This document shows positions 37,001 to 45,290 of a stretch of 64,000 nucleotides of DNA, one piece after another. Both the position numbers and the translations under genes were made by a program. A model generated the notes under the pieces. That model saw nothing but the letters and a program-made list of their open reading frames with translations, made no database searches and was not told where the DNA came from. The stretch is taken from assembly GCF_958298935.1 (NCBI RefSeq), contig NC_084932.1:18083501-18147500 (forward strand), in the 5' to 3' direction. Source of the DNA: Phragmites australis. Taxonomy: Eukaryota; Streptophyta; Magnoliopsida; Poales; Poaceae. Every line of letters begins with the position of its first letter. Within the stretch, counting starts at the first letter, position 1.

Positions 37001-37747
37001 CAGCTGCCCTAGGCTCACAATGTTGCTCTTCAACTTAGGGATGAAATACACATCGGTCAATACCTTGTGTTCCTCGCGCCGCCCTTCCATGACCACGGAT
37101 CCGAGGCCACAAATCTCCACCACCGATCCATCTCCGAACCGAACGGTGCCACGCACCGACTCGTCGAGATGTGCGAGAGTTGACCGCTTCCCAGTCATGT
37201 GGTTGCTGGCCCCAGAATCCAGGTACCACATGTTGTCGTCGTTGTAGGCGGCTGGGATCACGCGCTCCTCGTTCAGATGAACGACCTGCGATGCCATGGT
37301 CGTGTTCTGGCCTGCGCTCACCGTTGCCAACAACAGTGCAGGCTGGTCGATGTCGGCCTTGGCCAGGTGTGCCTCTTCACGCCTCTCCCTCTTTGATTTC
37401 TTGCACTCTTTGGCCCAATGACCGTAGATGCCGCAGTTCCGGCATTTACCCTTCCGCCGTCGTGTTCCTTCCGATGTCAGCTTCACGGTGGTCTCACGCC
37501 CCTTGCCTCGACCCGTGTCAGCGCGGGCGTTCTTGTTCTTCCTGTGAGCTTGTCCACCGGCCTTCTCGCTGCTCGACCCATCGTCGATGTTCAGCTTGTG
37601 CTTCCACTTGGCCATCCACTCTTCCTCCGCCATCAGCAGCTGGCTGGAGTTGTCCACGACATCACCGTTGTCGTCGTACCGGTCCTCCGTTGCGCGGAGC
37701 CGCCCTACGAGCTCCTCAACCGACATCGAGCTCAGATCGAGCAGCAT
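34061..37747 (-). CDS. Copia gag-pol polyprotein, pol part (1228 aa, open)
   Basis: Begins within gag and runs to a stop at the 3' LTR. A CCHC zinc knuckle lies at about 102-115 (CRNCGIYGHWAKEC). The aspartic protease site DSGASNHMTG is at about 177-186. The integrase zinc-binding region (HVRYGHLNF...CDGCMLGK) starts near 308 and its core shows DLLHADLCG and VVDDYSWF. The reverse transcriptase carries KARLVAKGYAQHQGIDYDEV and the catalytic YVDDLI. RNase H shows DSDHAGDIDDRKSTSG and SSCEAEY. All stages of a copia pol are present without a stop, so the insertion is recent on this scale. The upstream gag frame is separated from it by a frameshift in a 12-G run. Confidence 0.93.
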   Translation of the reverse strand: MLLDLSSMSVEELVGRLRATEDRYDDNGDVVDNSSQLLMAEEEWMAKWKHKLNIDDGSSSEKAGGQAHRKNKNARADTGRGKGRETTVKLTSEGTRRRKGKCRNCGIYGHWAKECKKSKRERREEAHLAKADIDQPALLLATVSAGQNTTMASQVVHLNEERVIPAAYNDDNMWYLDSGASNHMTGKRSTLAHLDESVRGTVRFGDGSVVEICGLGSVVMEGRREEHKVLTDVYFIPKLKSNIVSLGQLEEGGCKIVLEDGKLCVFDRECTLLVAAPRTRNRLYTVRLIMAAPVCLLAKADDVAWPWHVRYGHLNFRALHDLGVKNMVDGIPVINRVEQVCDGCMLGKQHRALFPREAAYRAEHGLDLLHADLCGQITPPTPGGNNYFLLVVDDYSWFMWVELLKTKDQVLHRIKKIKASAENELGRRLRALRTDRGGEFNSNVFTTFCVEFGIKHYSTTPYSPQQNEVVERRNQTVVEMARCMLKSKKVPAKFWGEAVATAVYTLNRAPTKSLDGQTPYEAWYKRKPKVSHLRTFGCLAHVKSIGPGVNKMADRSKPMVLLGYEPGTKGYRVYDPTTGRLHVSRDVVFEEHQAWNWGSGDSAAPVETFVVETPAVAEQSTPQSVELHPVTPPAAEEGPRTPSLAGAPHGTSPVGESPSTPTSTTPAIQWATPPSVGATDSDGVELWFRTLANIYDTTEEVTNFEYSGLCLLAADEPSSVKEALREPQWKKAMEAELESIRENETWTLAELPNGYRAIGLKWVFKLKKDPAGNVVKYKARLVAKGYAQHQGIDYDEVFAPVARLETVRLLLALAAHGGWEVHHMDVKSAFLNGDLLEQVYVHQPPGFIDLKETGKVLKLRKALYGLRQAPRAWNARLDQELLALRFQRSAVEHAMYRKGGHDSFLLVGVYVDDLIICGPDIGDITAFKHQMMNCFKMSDLGPLSYYLGIEVIQKPGEITLSQRAYAAKILELARMAGCNPSDTPMETRLRLSKEGTGNVLDSTRYCSLIGSLRYLVNMRPDIAHAVGMLSRFMEAPQEQHWAAVKRVLRYLTRTLGHGCRYTKKEGSSLELVGYSDSDHAGDIDDRKSTSGVVFFLDGNLITWLSQKQKVVALSSCEAEYIAAATGACQGVWLSTLISELTGANVQKFRLLVDNKSAIGLSKNPVHHERSKHIDTRFHYIRECTEAGRVLVDHVGTEGHLADIMTKALDRVKFVEMRQRLSVIQVQQA

Positions 37748-37749
37748 TT

Positions 37750-38367
37750 CTATTGAGAGCGCGATCTGATGGTAACGGGGGGGGGGGGCACGACGCGAAG
37801 GATCTTCTTGACGACTCGTACCTCCTCAAGCTGCTCGCCGTGGTTGCGAATGTCGCTGGCGAGTGCGCAAATTCGCATGGCGAACTCGTCGACCGCCTCG
37901 CCTTCCTTGAACTTGATGGTCTCGAATTGCTTCAGTAGCTTCTGAGCATTTGACGCCTGGACTCTTGGAACGCCCATGCGCATGATCTTGATGGAGTCCC
38001 ACGCCTCCTTCGCGGACTTCTTCCGCGCCAACGTGGATCGCATCTCCCTGGCTGGCACCGCCCGAAGTAGTGCCGCCAGAGCTGACCGATCTTCCCGGCG
38101 ATCTGTGGTGCCGTTCTCAATGGCATCTCACATACCTTGCGCCTCCAAGTTCACCTGCATGACGAGCGCCCACTCGCTGTAGTTCGTGCGCGTCAGCTCC
38201 GGGTAGACGAGCGTCGAGCTCGCCGTCGTTTCCTTCACGATCCGCTCCATGACGACCTCACGGATGACGCCTCCGTCGCCGCCGGTTACGCCACTGGTGT
38301 CGCCGAAGACCGGCCCCTTTGGCGAACCGCGAGCGTCTCGTTGTCGCCCCCCCCCCACCGCCGACAT
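37750..38367 (-). pseudogene. Copia gag region, interrupted
   Basis: The gag start ATG (38365-38367) directly abuts the primer-binding site. The frame gives YPELTRTNYSEWALVMQVNL, the usual copia gag opening (UBN2-like family). It then meets TGA near 38128 (EAQGM*DAIENG). The same frame continues to KFKEGEAVDEFAMRI and is thrown out by a 12-base G run (37777-37788, C run on the coding strand) just before the open pol frame. Originally gag and pol were one frame. The homopolymer shift could be a mutation or an assembly error. Confidence 0.8.
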
Positions 38368-38380
38368 GGCTCTGATACCA
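38368..38380 (-). other. Primer-binding site of the copia element
   Basis: Minus strand TGGTATCAGAGCC begins two bases after the 5' LTR and is complementary to the 3' end of initiator methionine tRNA, the usual primer for plant copia elements. Confidence 0.9.
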
Positions 38381-38382
38381 CG

Positions 38383-38768
38383 TGTTGGAGCCGCACTGGA
38401 TCACGGCCTGGATCACGACACGCCGGGGAACGGCGAGAACAAACTCACGCACGCGAGAGGTAGAAGAAAACTAGAGTTTTGCGCTACCCCTAACCAACTC
38501 ATCTTTTCTTGTTTTCTTGATGCATTTATCGGGAAACAAACATGTATACATGGGCACCAAACGCCTGATCGCCACACCACGACGTTCATGGCGCGCGACG
38601 CGCCCTTTTTCTCCGCGTCGTCCGCTACGTGCTGCCGATGCGCGTCGTGGCACTGACTAGATGCAATTTACTCGGACCACACCGTGAACGAGCACGCCTC
38701 TAACCACACATGACCCGGGAACATACAAACGTGCACTATATGCAACCTAAGACATGCAGATGCAACTG
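38383..38768 (-). repeat. 5' LTR of the copia element, outer edge truncated
   Basis: About 386 bp, aligned without gaps to 33652-34037. The other copy continues for about 14 more bases to a TGTTCG end. Here the match stops at CAGTTG and kinase sequence begins, so the outermost bases and the target-site duplication are missing. Confidence 0.8.
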
Positions 38769-39840
38769 TGTCTCGCAGCTGGCTGGGCGCCGAGACACCC
38801 ATCGGCAATGCCGACACGTCATCAGGGATTCCGAGGAGGTGGATGATGTTGGTCAGCTGCTTGTACTCGTTCTCCTCCTCGAAGAGCGGCCTCCCGGCGA
38901 CGAGCCCCGCCATGAGGCACCCGAGCGCCCAAAGGTCGACGGGTGTGCCGCAGTCCTTCTCTCACAGAAGCACCTCTGGCGCCATGTACCTGAGCGTGCC
39001 CTCGAGATGTGTGTTTTCCAGTACCGGCGAAGCCACAGACTTGGCGAGGCCGAAGTCACAAATCTTGAGGCGGCCGTCGTGCTCACCGACGAGCACGTTC
39101 CCAGGCTTGAGGTCGCAGTGGACGACGCCGTGCGCGTGCATTCCCCGCGCCGGACAGCAGCTGCGCCATCACCCTGCGCGTCTCCGACTCCGTGAACGGC
39201 CGCCCGCGGCGACGGCGCTTGCTGAGGACATCGTGAAGGCTCTGGTCAACAAAGTCCATGACGAGGTACAGATCATCCGTTTCCGAGCAGCGCGCCACCT
39301 CCCGGAGTCCCACCACGGTGGGGTTTCCGTGGCACGCCGCGAGCAACACGGCCTCCCGCAGCAGCGCCTCGCCACCGGCGTCCACGGACTTGATGGCGAC
39401 CTCCTCGCCGGTGCGGAGGTCGCGCCGCGCCTTCCATACGGCTCCGAAGGCCCCCTCGCCGATCTTGGAGAGCTTCTTGTACGACTCGACGCTAGCGATC
39501 GCACTACGTTGTTTCTTGAGGCGGCGGCGGGACCCGTCGATGCAGTTGCTTCATTGGTGGCGGAAGGCGTGGTTACTCTTACTCCACGGCGAGGCCTTTT
39601 GGCGAAGAGCTCGCCTTCCGTACGCGAGGGAGGCGGCTTGACGGCAGCCATGTGGGAGATAACTAGGGCGTTTGCCGACGAGGCGGCGGCGGCGCGCGCG
39701 GAAGCAGAGGCGGATGCGGGAGCAGAGTGGAGGCGACTAGCGGAGGCGGAGTCAGAAGCAGAGTGCGAGTCAGCGTATGGACAACGCAAGGACGCGGCGA
39801 CTTGCAGATGGGGAGAAAGAGAGCAACTGTGAAGGGCCCC

Positions 39841-40061
39841 ACCAGTCAGCATGCCGTGCAGGACGTCGAACCCGGCTGCGACACCCCGCAACGCAACTCG
39901 CGCGGCGTCGAGACAGAGACACCCATTGCATATCCGACACGTCATCAAGAACTCCACGAGGTAGATGATCTTGGACACGCCTTACCCTTGGACGAGCGGC
40001 TTCCCGTGGCAGCGACGAGCTCCGCCATGACACACCCGAGCGACCACGCGTCCACTGTTGA
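39841..40061 (-). pseudogene. Second kinase fragment (C-lobe piece), tandem to the CDKF-2-like gene
   Basis: On the minus strand VDAWSLGCVMAELVA, then after a frameshift VSKIIYLVEFLMTC and GFDVLHGML, align with VDLWALGCLMAGLVA, LTNIIHLLGIPDDV and GFDVLRGLL of the neighbouring kinase pseudogene. Only this piece of the C-lobe remains. It lies about 190 bp upstream of the other gene's start and in the same direction, so this locus once held a tandem pair. Confidence 0.7.
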
Positions 40062-40318
40062 GAAAAAATGGGTCTTATTTTAGGTACTATGCAAATCTTA
40101 TGGAAACAATTAAGGAACTTCGAAAAAAAAATGGGTCTTATTTTTAGGTACTTGCAATTTTCTGTTCCAGCAAACGGAAGTAGGACTGAGGCAATCTTTT
40201 CGAATTCGAGTGTTTTGGTGTTCTTCTAGTTAAGAACTGGGCTTCTCTAATTCTAGCCAATATTTCTCTCGTGGCTCGCCTCCTAGTGAATTTTGAAACA
40301 CTGATCAGAGTACTACAG
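40062..40318. other. Intergenic, no feature recognised
   Basis: Contains a short direct repeat (AAAATGGGTCTTATTTTAGG near 40068 and AAATGGGTCTTATTTTTAGG near 40130). No coding frame is seen. Confidence 0.4.
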
Positions 40319-40327
40319 TCTTGTTAA

Positions 40328-40914
40328 GAGCTAGTTTGCTCGATACCATCGCAAAAACTTGAGTTGAAGAATACCACTGCAAAACCACTGTTGCGAAATG
40401 CCTCTGCCGTCAATTTTTCCGTTTGAAGTTCAAACGGAAAGTCATTTTGCGGCTATATTTTAAAAAATGACCAACTTGCCCCTTGAGATAGTCTTCGTCC
40501 CCCCAAATCCGGGTGCTCTGCTAGGGACATTTTTCAGGATGCGTCAGCACTGTGCAAGAGGAGGGAGCTGTGCAAGAAGAACGCGCAGGGCGCAATTGAG
40601 CGCTGAGCAGTGGCAATCATCCCGATCGTGGCTGCTGTTGTGTTTTAGTGCGCTGGAGGACATGGTGCTGCGGGCGTCTCGGCGCCGGGTGGCTGGGCAA
40701 GAGCAGAGAGACGTTCCGAGAAGAGCAACCGCAGTGAGGGCAAATATGTCTTTTCACAGCCTCTTCATCTCATCTTGACAATAAAAGTTACATAATGGCA
40801 TTTCGTAACTCAAAGACGCTATGCAATGGTATTTTCCAACTCATGTTCTCAGCGACAGTATTTTCTAATAATGGCACCTTTGGTCCTTTGCGATGGTATG
40901 AAACAAATTTACTC
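40328..40914. mobile_element. Non-autonomous MULE, 587 bp
   Basis: The ends GAGCTAGTTTGCTCGATACC and GAGTAAATTTGTTTCATACC (right end, minus strand) are inverted repeats that continue with ATCGCAAA. A second inverted block (GAGTTGAAGAATACCACTGC / GAGTTGGAAAATACCATTGC) lies further in. The 9-mers TCTTGTTAA (40319-40327) and TCTTGTCAA (40915-40923) flank it, a 9-bp target-site duplication with one change. The inside (40530-40740) is GC-rich, as in elements that carry captured sequence, but I recognise no gene in it. Confidence 0.82.
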
Positions 40915-40973
40915 TCTTGTCAATGGTATTAGTTGTATGAAGAAAGCATCATACAAGATTAGCAAGATCTATT

Positions 40974-41180
40974 CACTACTACAGAATGTTTCATTTTAGA
41001 CGACTCTAAACCATCATGCTAGACGGTTTTTCTTCCATCTACCGTAAAGTATCCGTGATGATCTCTCTAATGACACATGATTCGTCAACCGTCCGCAATA
41101 AGAAATACCATGATTCTCATCAAAAGAACCATCTATGATGATAGCCATCTACGTCACCACATATAGCATCTGCATTTAGT
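40974..41180. mobile_element. Orphan CACTA terminus
   Basis: Starts CACTACTACAGAATGTTTCA, the grass CACTA end, followed by repeated GACGGTT/AACCGTC and ATGAT words typical of subterminal repeats. No matching GTAGTAGTG end with the same flanking triplet (ATT) is found in the window, so only one end survives. Confidence 0.55.
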
Positions 41181-41997
41181 GTGATATCACAAGCTATTCT
41201 TTTAAGCCCACTGCTTTTTATGTTGAATGACTGTAGATGATCTTATCTTAAAACCGTTTATCTTTAAGTACACAACCCATATGATTTTCCAACTTCCTGG
41301 CTTTCCTTGGGAGTTGGTAGCCATGTTCTCTACAACAAATAGCGTACATACCAAATATATACAAACAACCCACATATCTATACCCGCAACTAAGATTTTT
41401 GACATCAAACACAAAGTGTTACGATAACTTGCCAAGTGATTCAATAGATCATAAACTGCAATATCGTAAATCTATATCCAGTATCATAAAGCTGTACTTC
41501 CGTAAGTGCCTACAGAATAAGCTATTCTTTAGCCATCCATAGAATATACCTTCTCTCTATACACACACAAATGGAGAGAGAACCATGCTACAACATATAT
41601 TATTTGAATCATAAGTCTAACAAGAACAATAATATTACCACTACAATACACAATAATAGTAAAATTTTCCATATAAGATAAAAAACCTCAAATTCAATTC
41701 ATCTAAATGTCAACTAAAATTCATAAAAAATATTAAACAACATTTAATATTCTACATAGGAGGAGTGCACCTTTTGTCAACACGATTGAGGAGCAGGAAG
41801 CTCAGGGATGAGGTGGAAGCGGCGACGGTGGATGATCTGAAGGATCATAATGAACATGCAATCACATCAAAGGATAAATAATATTACACATATCATTATA
41901 ACATAGATCCATCGTTTAGAATTACACCTGTCTGCAACATATAACTACATATATCTATATTTATACTATTCAACATATCAGACTCACCTAGCTGAAG
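41181..41997. other. AT-rich sequence, no gene recognised
   Basis: Probably the inside of the older CACTA element whose end is at 40974, or host DNA. There are no domains and no RNA gene. Confidence 0.35.
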
Positions 41998-42000
41998 ATA

Positions 42001-43411
42001 CACTACAACTGGTCATCCGTGCTGGATCATCAGTGCCACCTAGGCCATAACCGACACTGATTAAGTATCAGTCCCGGTTCGTAACATCCCACACTCGATC
42101 AATGATTGAGTCAGGATAAACTAACACTGATATTCAGTATTAGTGCTGGCTCTTAGTACAAACCGACATTAATAGTATCACTACCGGTTGTTAATAGGAA
42201 CTGACAATGAAACTTGGATCGGACCCAAAATTTTGATAGACTCCCATTTTGGCTTGTGGCACGTACGTCTAGCTCGATTTGTTTATAGATTGTCTAGAGC
42301 CACCCGTTCTCTCTCTCCCTCCCTCTCTCTTATCTCTTCGTTATCCTCATGAAACCAGATCTCACCCATCTCTTCATCCAGCCTCTCTCTTCCTCTCCCT
42401 AATCCCGTCCAAATCCTCCATGGCTCCACCCTCTTCCTCTCTCCAAAATGGGAGCGGTTTGCGGAGCTACTCAGGGATAGGATCTTCAATGCCAACGGCA
42501 AGGCGTGGCGCGTGTAGCGCAGGACCACCATGGTAGAGATGCACTTGGCGCAGTTCCTCAAGTTCTTGATAAGCACCATCGATCTCCTAGTCCACGACCA
42601 GCTGGTGCCGCTGCTGGGGAGGCTGAGCAAGCGCAGGGACGCGTTGGACCTACATGAGGTGCTGCTCCAGTTCACGTTCAACAACATATGTGCTGTCGTG
42701 TTTGAGGCCGACGTCAGGTGCCTCATTGATGGGCTGCCCGACGTGCCATTCGCTAGGGCGATTCGTCATGCCACCCTTCGTGTGGAAGGCCAAGCGACTC
42801 CTTAGGGTCGATAGTGAGCATGCACTTGTGGTGGCTATGCACGTCGTGCGAGAGTTCACCGAGCAGACCATCAGCGAGCACCGTGCCAAGCTGCTCAAGA
42901 TGGGAAATCTCCGCAGCTGGTGCGACCTCTCGCCTCATGTCGTCGCCGGGCGATAGGTACTAAGATGAGTTCCTGCATGCCTTCTGCATCTGCTTCATCC
43001 TCGTGACCCATGATACCAGCTCTGTCGCGCTCACTTGGTTCTTCTGGCTCCTCGCGTCGTGGAGGGGATCTAACTGGCTGTGTGGGTGTTTCTGTATGCG
43101 CTCGCCATGATGCAGTTCAATGGCAGTGGTGGTGGCAAGGCGAACAAGGAACCACGCTGGCCAGCCGAGTGGGCACGGGGGCTGAACAGGTATGGCAGTG
43201 ACTACAATGGCAGTAGGCGAGCCGACTTATTTATTTTTTTTCTCGCAAGAACCTTTTCAGTGTTTGCTGGTAACCATAGACCGGTACTGATACTTATTAT
43301 CAATACCGGTTCATAAATCAGCACTGAAAGTCATGAACTATTAGCGTCGGTTCAAAAACCATAACTGATAGCGCTTTTTGGCTGGCACTGATGACCATTT
43401 TTGTAGTAGTG
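42001..43411 (+). mobile_element. CACTA element, 1411 bp, carrying a P450 fragment
   Basis: The left end CACTACAACTGGTCATCCGT and the right end, read inward, CACTACTACAAAAATGGTCA share the CACTA start and a TGGTCATC.GTGC block. The triplet ATA flanks both sides exactly (41998-42000 and 43412-43414), the 3-bp duplication of CACTA elements. Subterminal CCGGT/GACACTGAT words recur in both orientations just inside each end. There is no transposase. The interior is a GC-rich cytochrome P450 fragment. Confidence 0.88.
42440..43075 (+). pseudogene. Cytochrome P450 fragment (CYP86-clan-like) inside the CACTA
   Basis: Plus-strand reading gives RIFNANGKAWRV, an in-frame TAG, then RRTTMVEMHLAQFLKFLIST and LHEVLLQFTFNNICAVVFEA. 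This is the helix C-E region of fatty-acid hydroxylase-type P450s. After a frameshift comes MPPFVWKAKRLLRVDSEHAL, then VREFTEQTISEHRAKL and finally DEFLHAFCICFILVTHDTSS with LTWFFWLLA. The I-helix AGxDTS motif has decayed to VTHDTS. The N-terminal membrane anchor, the ExxR helix and the haem-binding cysteine loop are missing. It is a captured, non-functional piece of a gene elsewhere in the genome. Confidence 0.8.
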
Positions 43412-43414
43412 ATA

Positions 43415-44474
43415 CTTTTATCTAGATAACCCTCTCGAACTTTTTCTTGAATGTAGGATTGTCATCCTCAGTGTAGATGATGTAGTTTGCAACAAAGCTA
43501 AATATCACCGTGTCATCATCGCAAGCAAACATATGTGCATTCAGATAGCTAGAATGTGAAACTAAAGGGTATAGAACAAAGCATCTATTGTCTTGGTGAT
43601 CAAATGCGATCTTAGAGTTGGGACGACCTAAGCCATACTGTAGAAAAACAGCAATAGTAACAAAAATGATTTTAATGAGCCTGGTGTCCAGTAGCAAGCG
43701 TAGAGCATTCTTGAATACCTATGATACCAAGGTAACTAGCAACTACACAACTGGCTCTAATATTATTCATCAGTCTGGGAATTTGTAAAATTAAAACAAG
43801 AAAATATAGTACAACATGAGAATAGAAAAATTGCAATGCCAACTAAAAAAAAACCCTCCAAAATTCATATAAAATATGTAAAATTCATCTACAATTCAAG
43901 GCTACATTTACATAGATTTGACACTATATAATGAATAGAAAAATAAGTAAATATAATACAATTTACGGTACTAAAATACCAAAGTTACAATAATTTCAAA
44001 AATTGCCAGATTATTTGCAACAAATCAACCTATAGATAAATAGAAAATCATTTATATAAAAGGACTCAATTTATCTCCATATATAAATTCTAGACCATAA
44101 AAAATTCACACGCTAAAAAGCCCTCAAAATTCTATAGGGTAAAAAACCCTCTAAAGCCCATATAAAATCGTAAAATCCCTCTAGCTCAGTCGGTGTGGTG
44201 GAGATGCGTGGTGAAGGAGGATGACGCGACAATCAATCCTCCAATTTTCACTTCCAAAATTATTGCAACGATTCAAATATTGAAGATGGAAATTCTCTAA
44301 AAAAAAATATACTTTCAATTCCTTTGGTGTTGAGGTAATGAAAGAGGATGGGAATATCATGGCTACTGCTAAGCCATGCAAGACTATAGTTGAAGGCGCT
44401 GATCTGCCCAAGAATGAAGTTGGTAAAAGTACATCAAAGCCGAGGATAACTTTTTTTTTAAAATAAAGGGAGGA
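43415..44474. other. AT-rich sequence, no gene recognised
   Basis: Low-complexity AT-rich DNA with AAAATTCATA-type words. It may be CACTA-internal or host sequence. No frame looks coding. Confidence 0.35.
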
Positions 44475-44716
44475 CGACACTACTACAGAACATGCTTTCA
44501 CTGTTGGTTCCAAACCAGCTTTCACTACCGGTTTTGGATTTGGTAGTACGCAAGCGGCAGTGATAGTCGATTTGCTATCACTACCGGCAGTTATCGATCG
44601 GTAGTAATGCTGTTTTCCAACAACAAAAAAAGAAAAGAAAAAACACTACATCCGCTTGCCCCTGCGCCTGCTCCACCGCTCGTCCGGTGACCACCACTAC
44701 GCCACCACCGCCGCCG

Positions 44717-44907
44717 GAGAGATTCACATCTACGGAGAGATTCACATCCACAGAGAGATTCAAACATTCACATCCACAGAGAGATTCAAATATTCACATC
44801 CACAGAGAGATTCACATCCATAAAGAGATTCACATCCACAGAGAGATTCAAACATTAACATCCATAGAGAGATGCACACAAAGAGATTCACATGCATCCA
44901 CAGAGAA
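44717..44907. repeat. Minisatellite with an 18-bp unit inside the CACTA
   Basis: About ten variants of AGAGATTCACATCCACAG follow each other, some as AAACATTCACATCCACAG. The longer and shorter units suggest slippage. No coding role is apparent. Confidence 0.85.
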
Positions 44908-45186
44908 ATAAATCAAACGTTCTTGAGGTGCTTCTGTGCTGCCCGGAGTAGCTCACCGAACCTCGATCTTGATGTTGCTTGGAGCAGCACGGAGACCATG
45001 GCGATGGCCGAGGCCAGCGCGGTGTGGCCCCCTCCGATCTGCCTCCCCATGGCACCTCACCCCTTCACGCCCACCTCCCCATGCCGCCTCCTCCTCGTCC
45101 TCTTGATCTGGATTGGAGGATAGATGAGAGATTGAGATAGAGAAGAGATTGAGAAATGAGATGAGAGAGCGTGAGAGGGACAAACT

Positions 45187-45290
45187 AGACATGGAGAGGT
45201 AGCTGTCGCGAGACTTGGCGCCTGTGGCCCCACCGTCGCCGCCCCTTCCGTGGAGCGCGCGGATGTGGAGTTGAATGGAGGCGGATGGCG
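45187..45290 (-). pseudogene. RTF2-like N-terminal fragment captured by the CACTA
   Basis: The minus strand reads IQLHIRALHGRGGDGGATGA followed by KSRDSYLSM. I associate the GGDGGATGAxSRDxYL signature with the N-terminus of plant RTF2-domain (replication termination factor 2) proteins. The rest of that domain is absent; the frame runs into low-complexity Ser/Leu sequence. A further minus-strand frame at 44940-45060 (MGRQIGGGHTALASAIAMVS) may be a second captured piece that I cannot name. The identification is from memory. Confidence 0.45.

Larger units (their letters stand above)
33652..38768 (-). mobile_element. Ty1/copia LTR retrotransposon, 5.1 kb
   Basis: Minus-strand order is 5' LTR (38383-38768), initiator-tRNA primer site, gag, pol, polypurine tract, 3' LTR (33652-34051). 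Domain order in pol is protease, integrase, reverse transcriptase, RNase H, which defines copia. It lies inside the kinase pseudogene, antisense on the plus strand and sense with the kinase. The two LTRs differ at about a dozen of some 385 positions by eye. The pol frame is uninterrupted, but gag has one nonsense codon and a frameshift. No clean 5-bp target-site duplication is seen because the outer edge of the 5' LTR looks shortened. Confidence 0.93.
33509..39651 (-). pseudogene. CDKF-2-like protein kinase pseudogene, split by a copia element
   Basis: A GC-rich kinase gene reads leftward from an ATG at 39651. Visible motifs are the glycine loop (KIGEGAFGAVWKA), the VAIK lysine, the catalytic loop as HCDLKPGN, the DFG loop (KICDFGLA), a TLRYMAPE substrate loop and VDLWALGCLMAG. 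This 5' part ends near 38769 (APSQLRDT). The C-lobe resumes at 33651 (QLSQTGFDVLRGLLEFDPKD) and ends LQMPWFAAKDEDAPLPAQL then stop at 33509. The HCD variant and layout resemble grass putative cyclin-dependent kinase F-2 proteins. Lesions besides the 5.1-kb insertion are a frameshift near 39540, one near 39150 (before the HCD loop), an in-frame TGA near 38963 (EVLL*EKD) and a one-base shift near 33590. It cannot make an active kinase. Confidence 0.85.

Noticed and set aside
35378..38463. Many plus-strand frames of 60-255 codons antisense to copia pol
   Set aside because: High GC3 in the copia polyprotein opens antisense frames. None shows a domain.
38768..39832. 354-codon plus-strand frame
   Set aside because: Antisense shadow of the GC-rich kinase. 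It has an Arg/Ala/Ser-biased composition and no domain.
39169..39978. 269-codon minus-strand frame spanning the kinase start
   Set aside because: It begins in the tandem kinase fragment and leaves the kinase frame after about 60 codons past the true ATG. It is produced by frameshifts and is not a real protein.
40974..43411. One CACTA element spanning both the 40974 terminus and the 43411 terminus
   Set aside because: The flanking triplets differ (ATT versus ATA) and the subterminal words differ. The 42001 terminus gives an exact ATA match and a better TIR.
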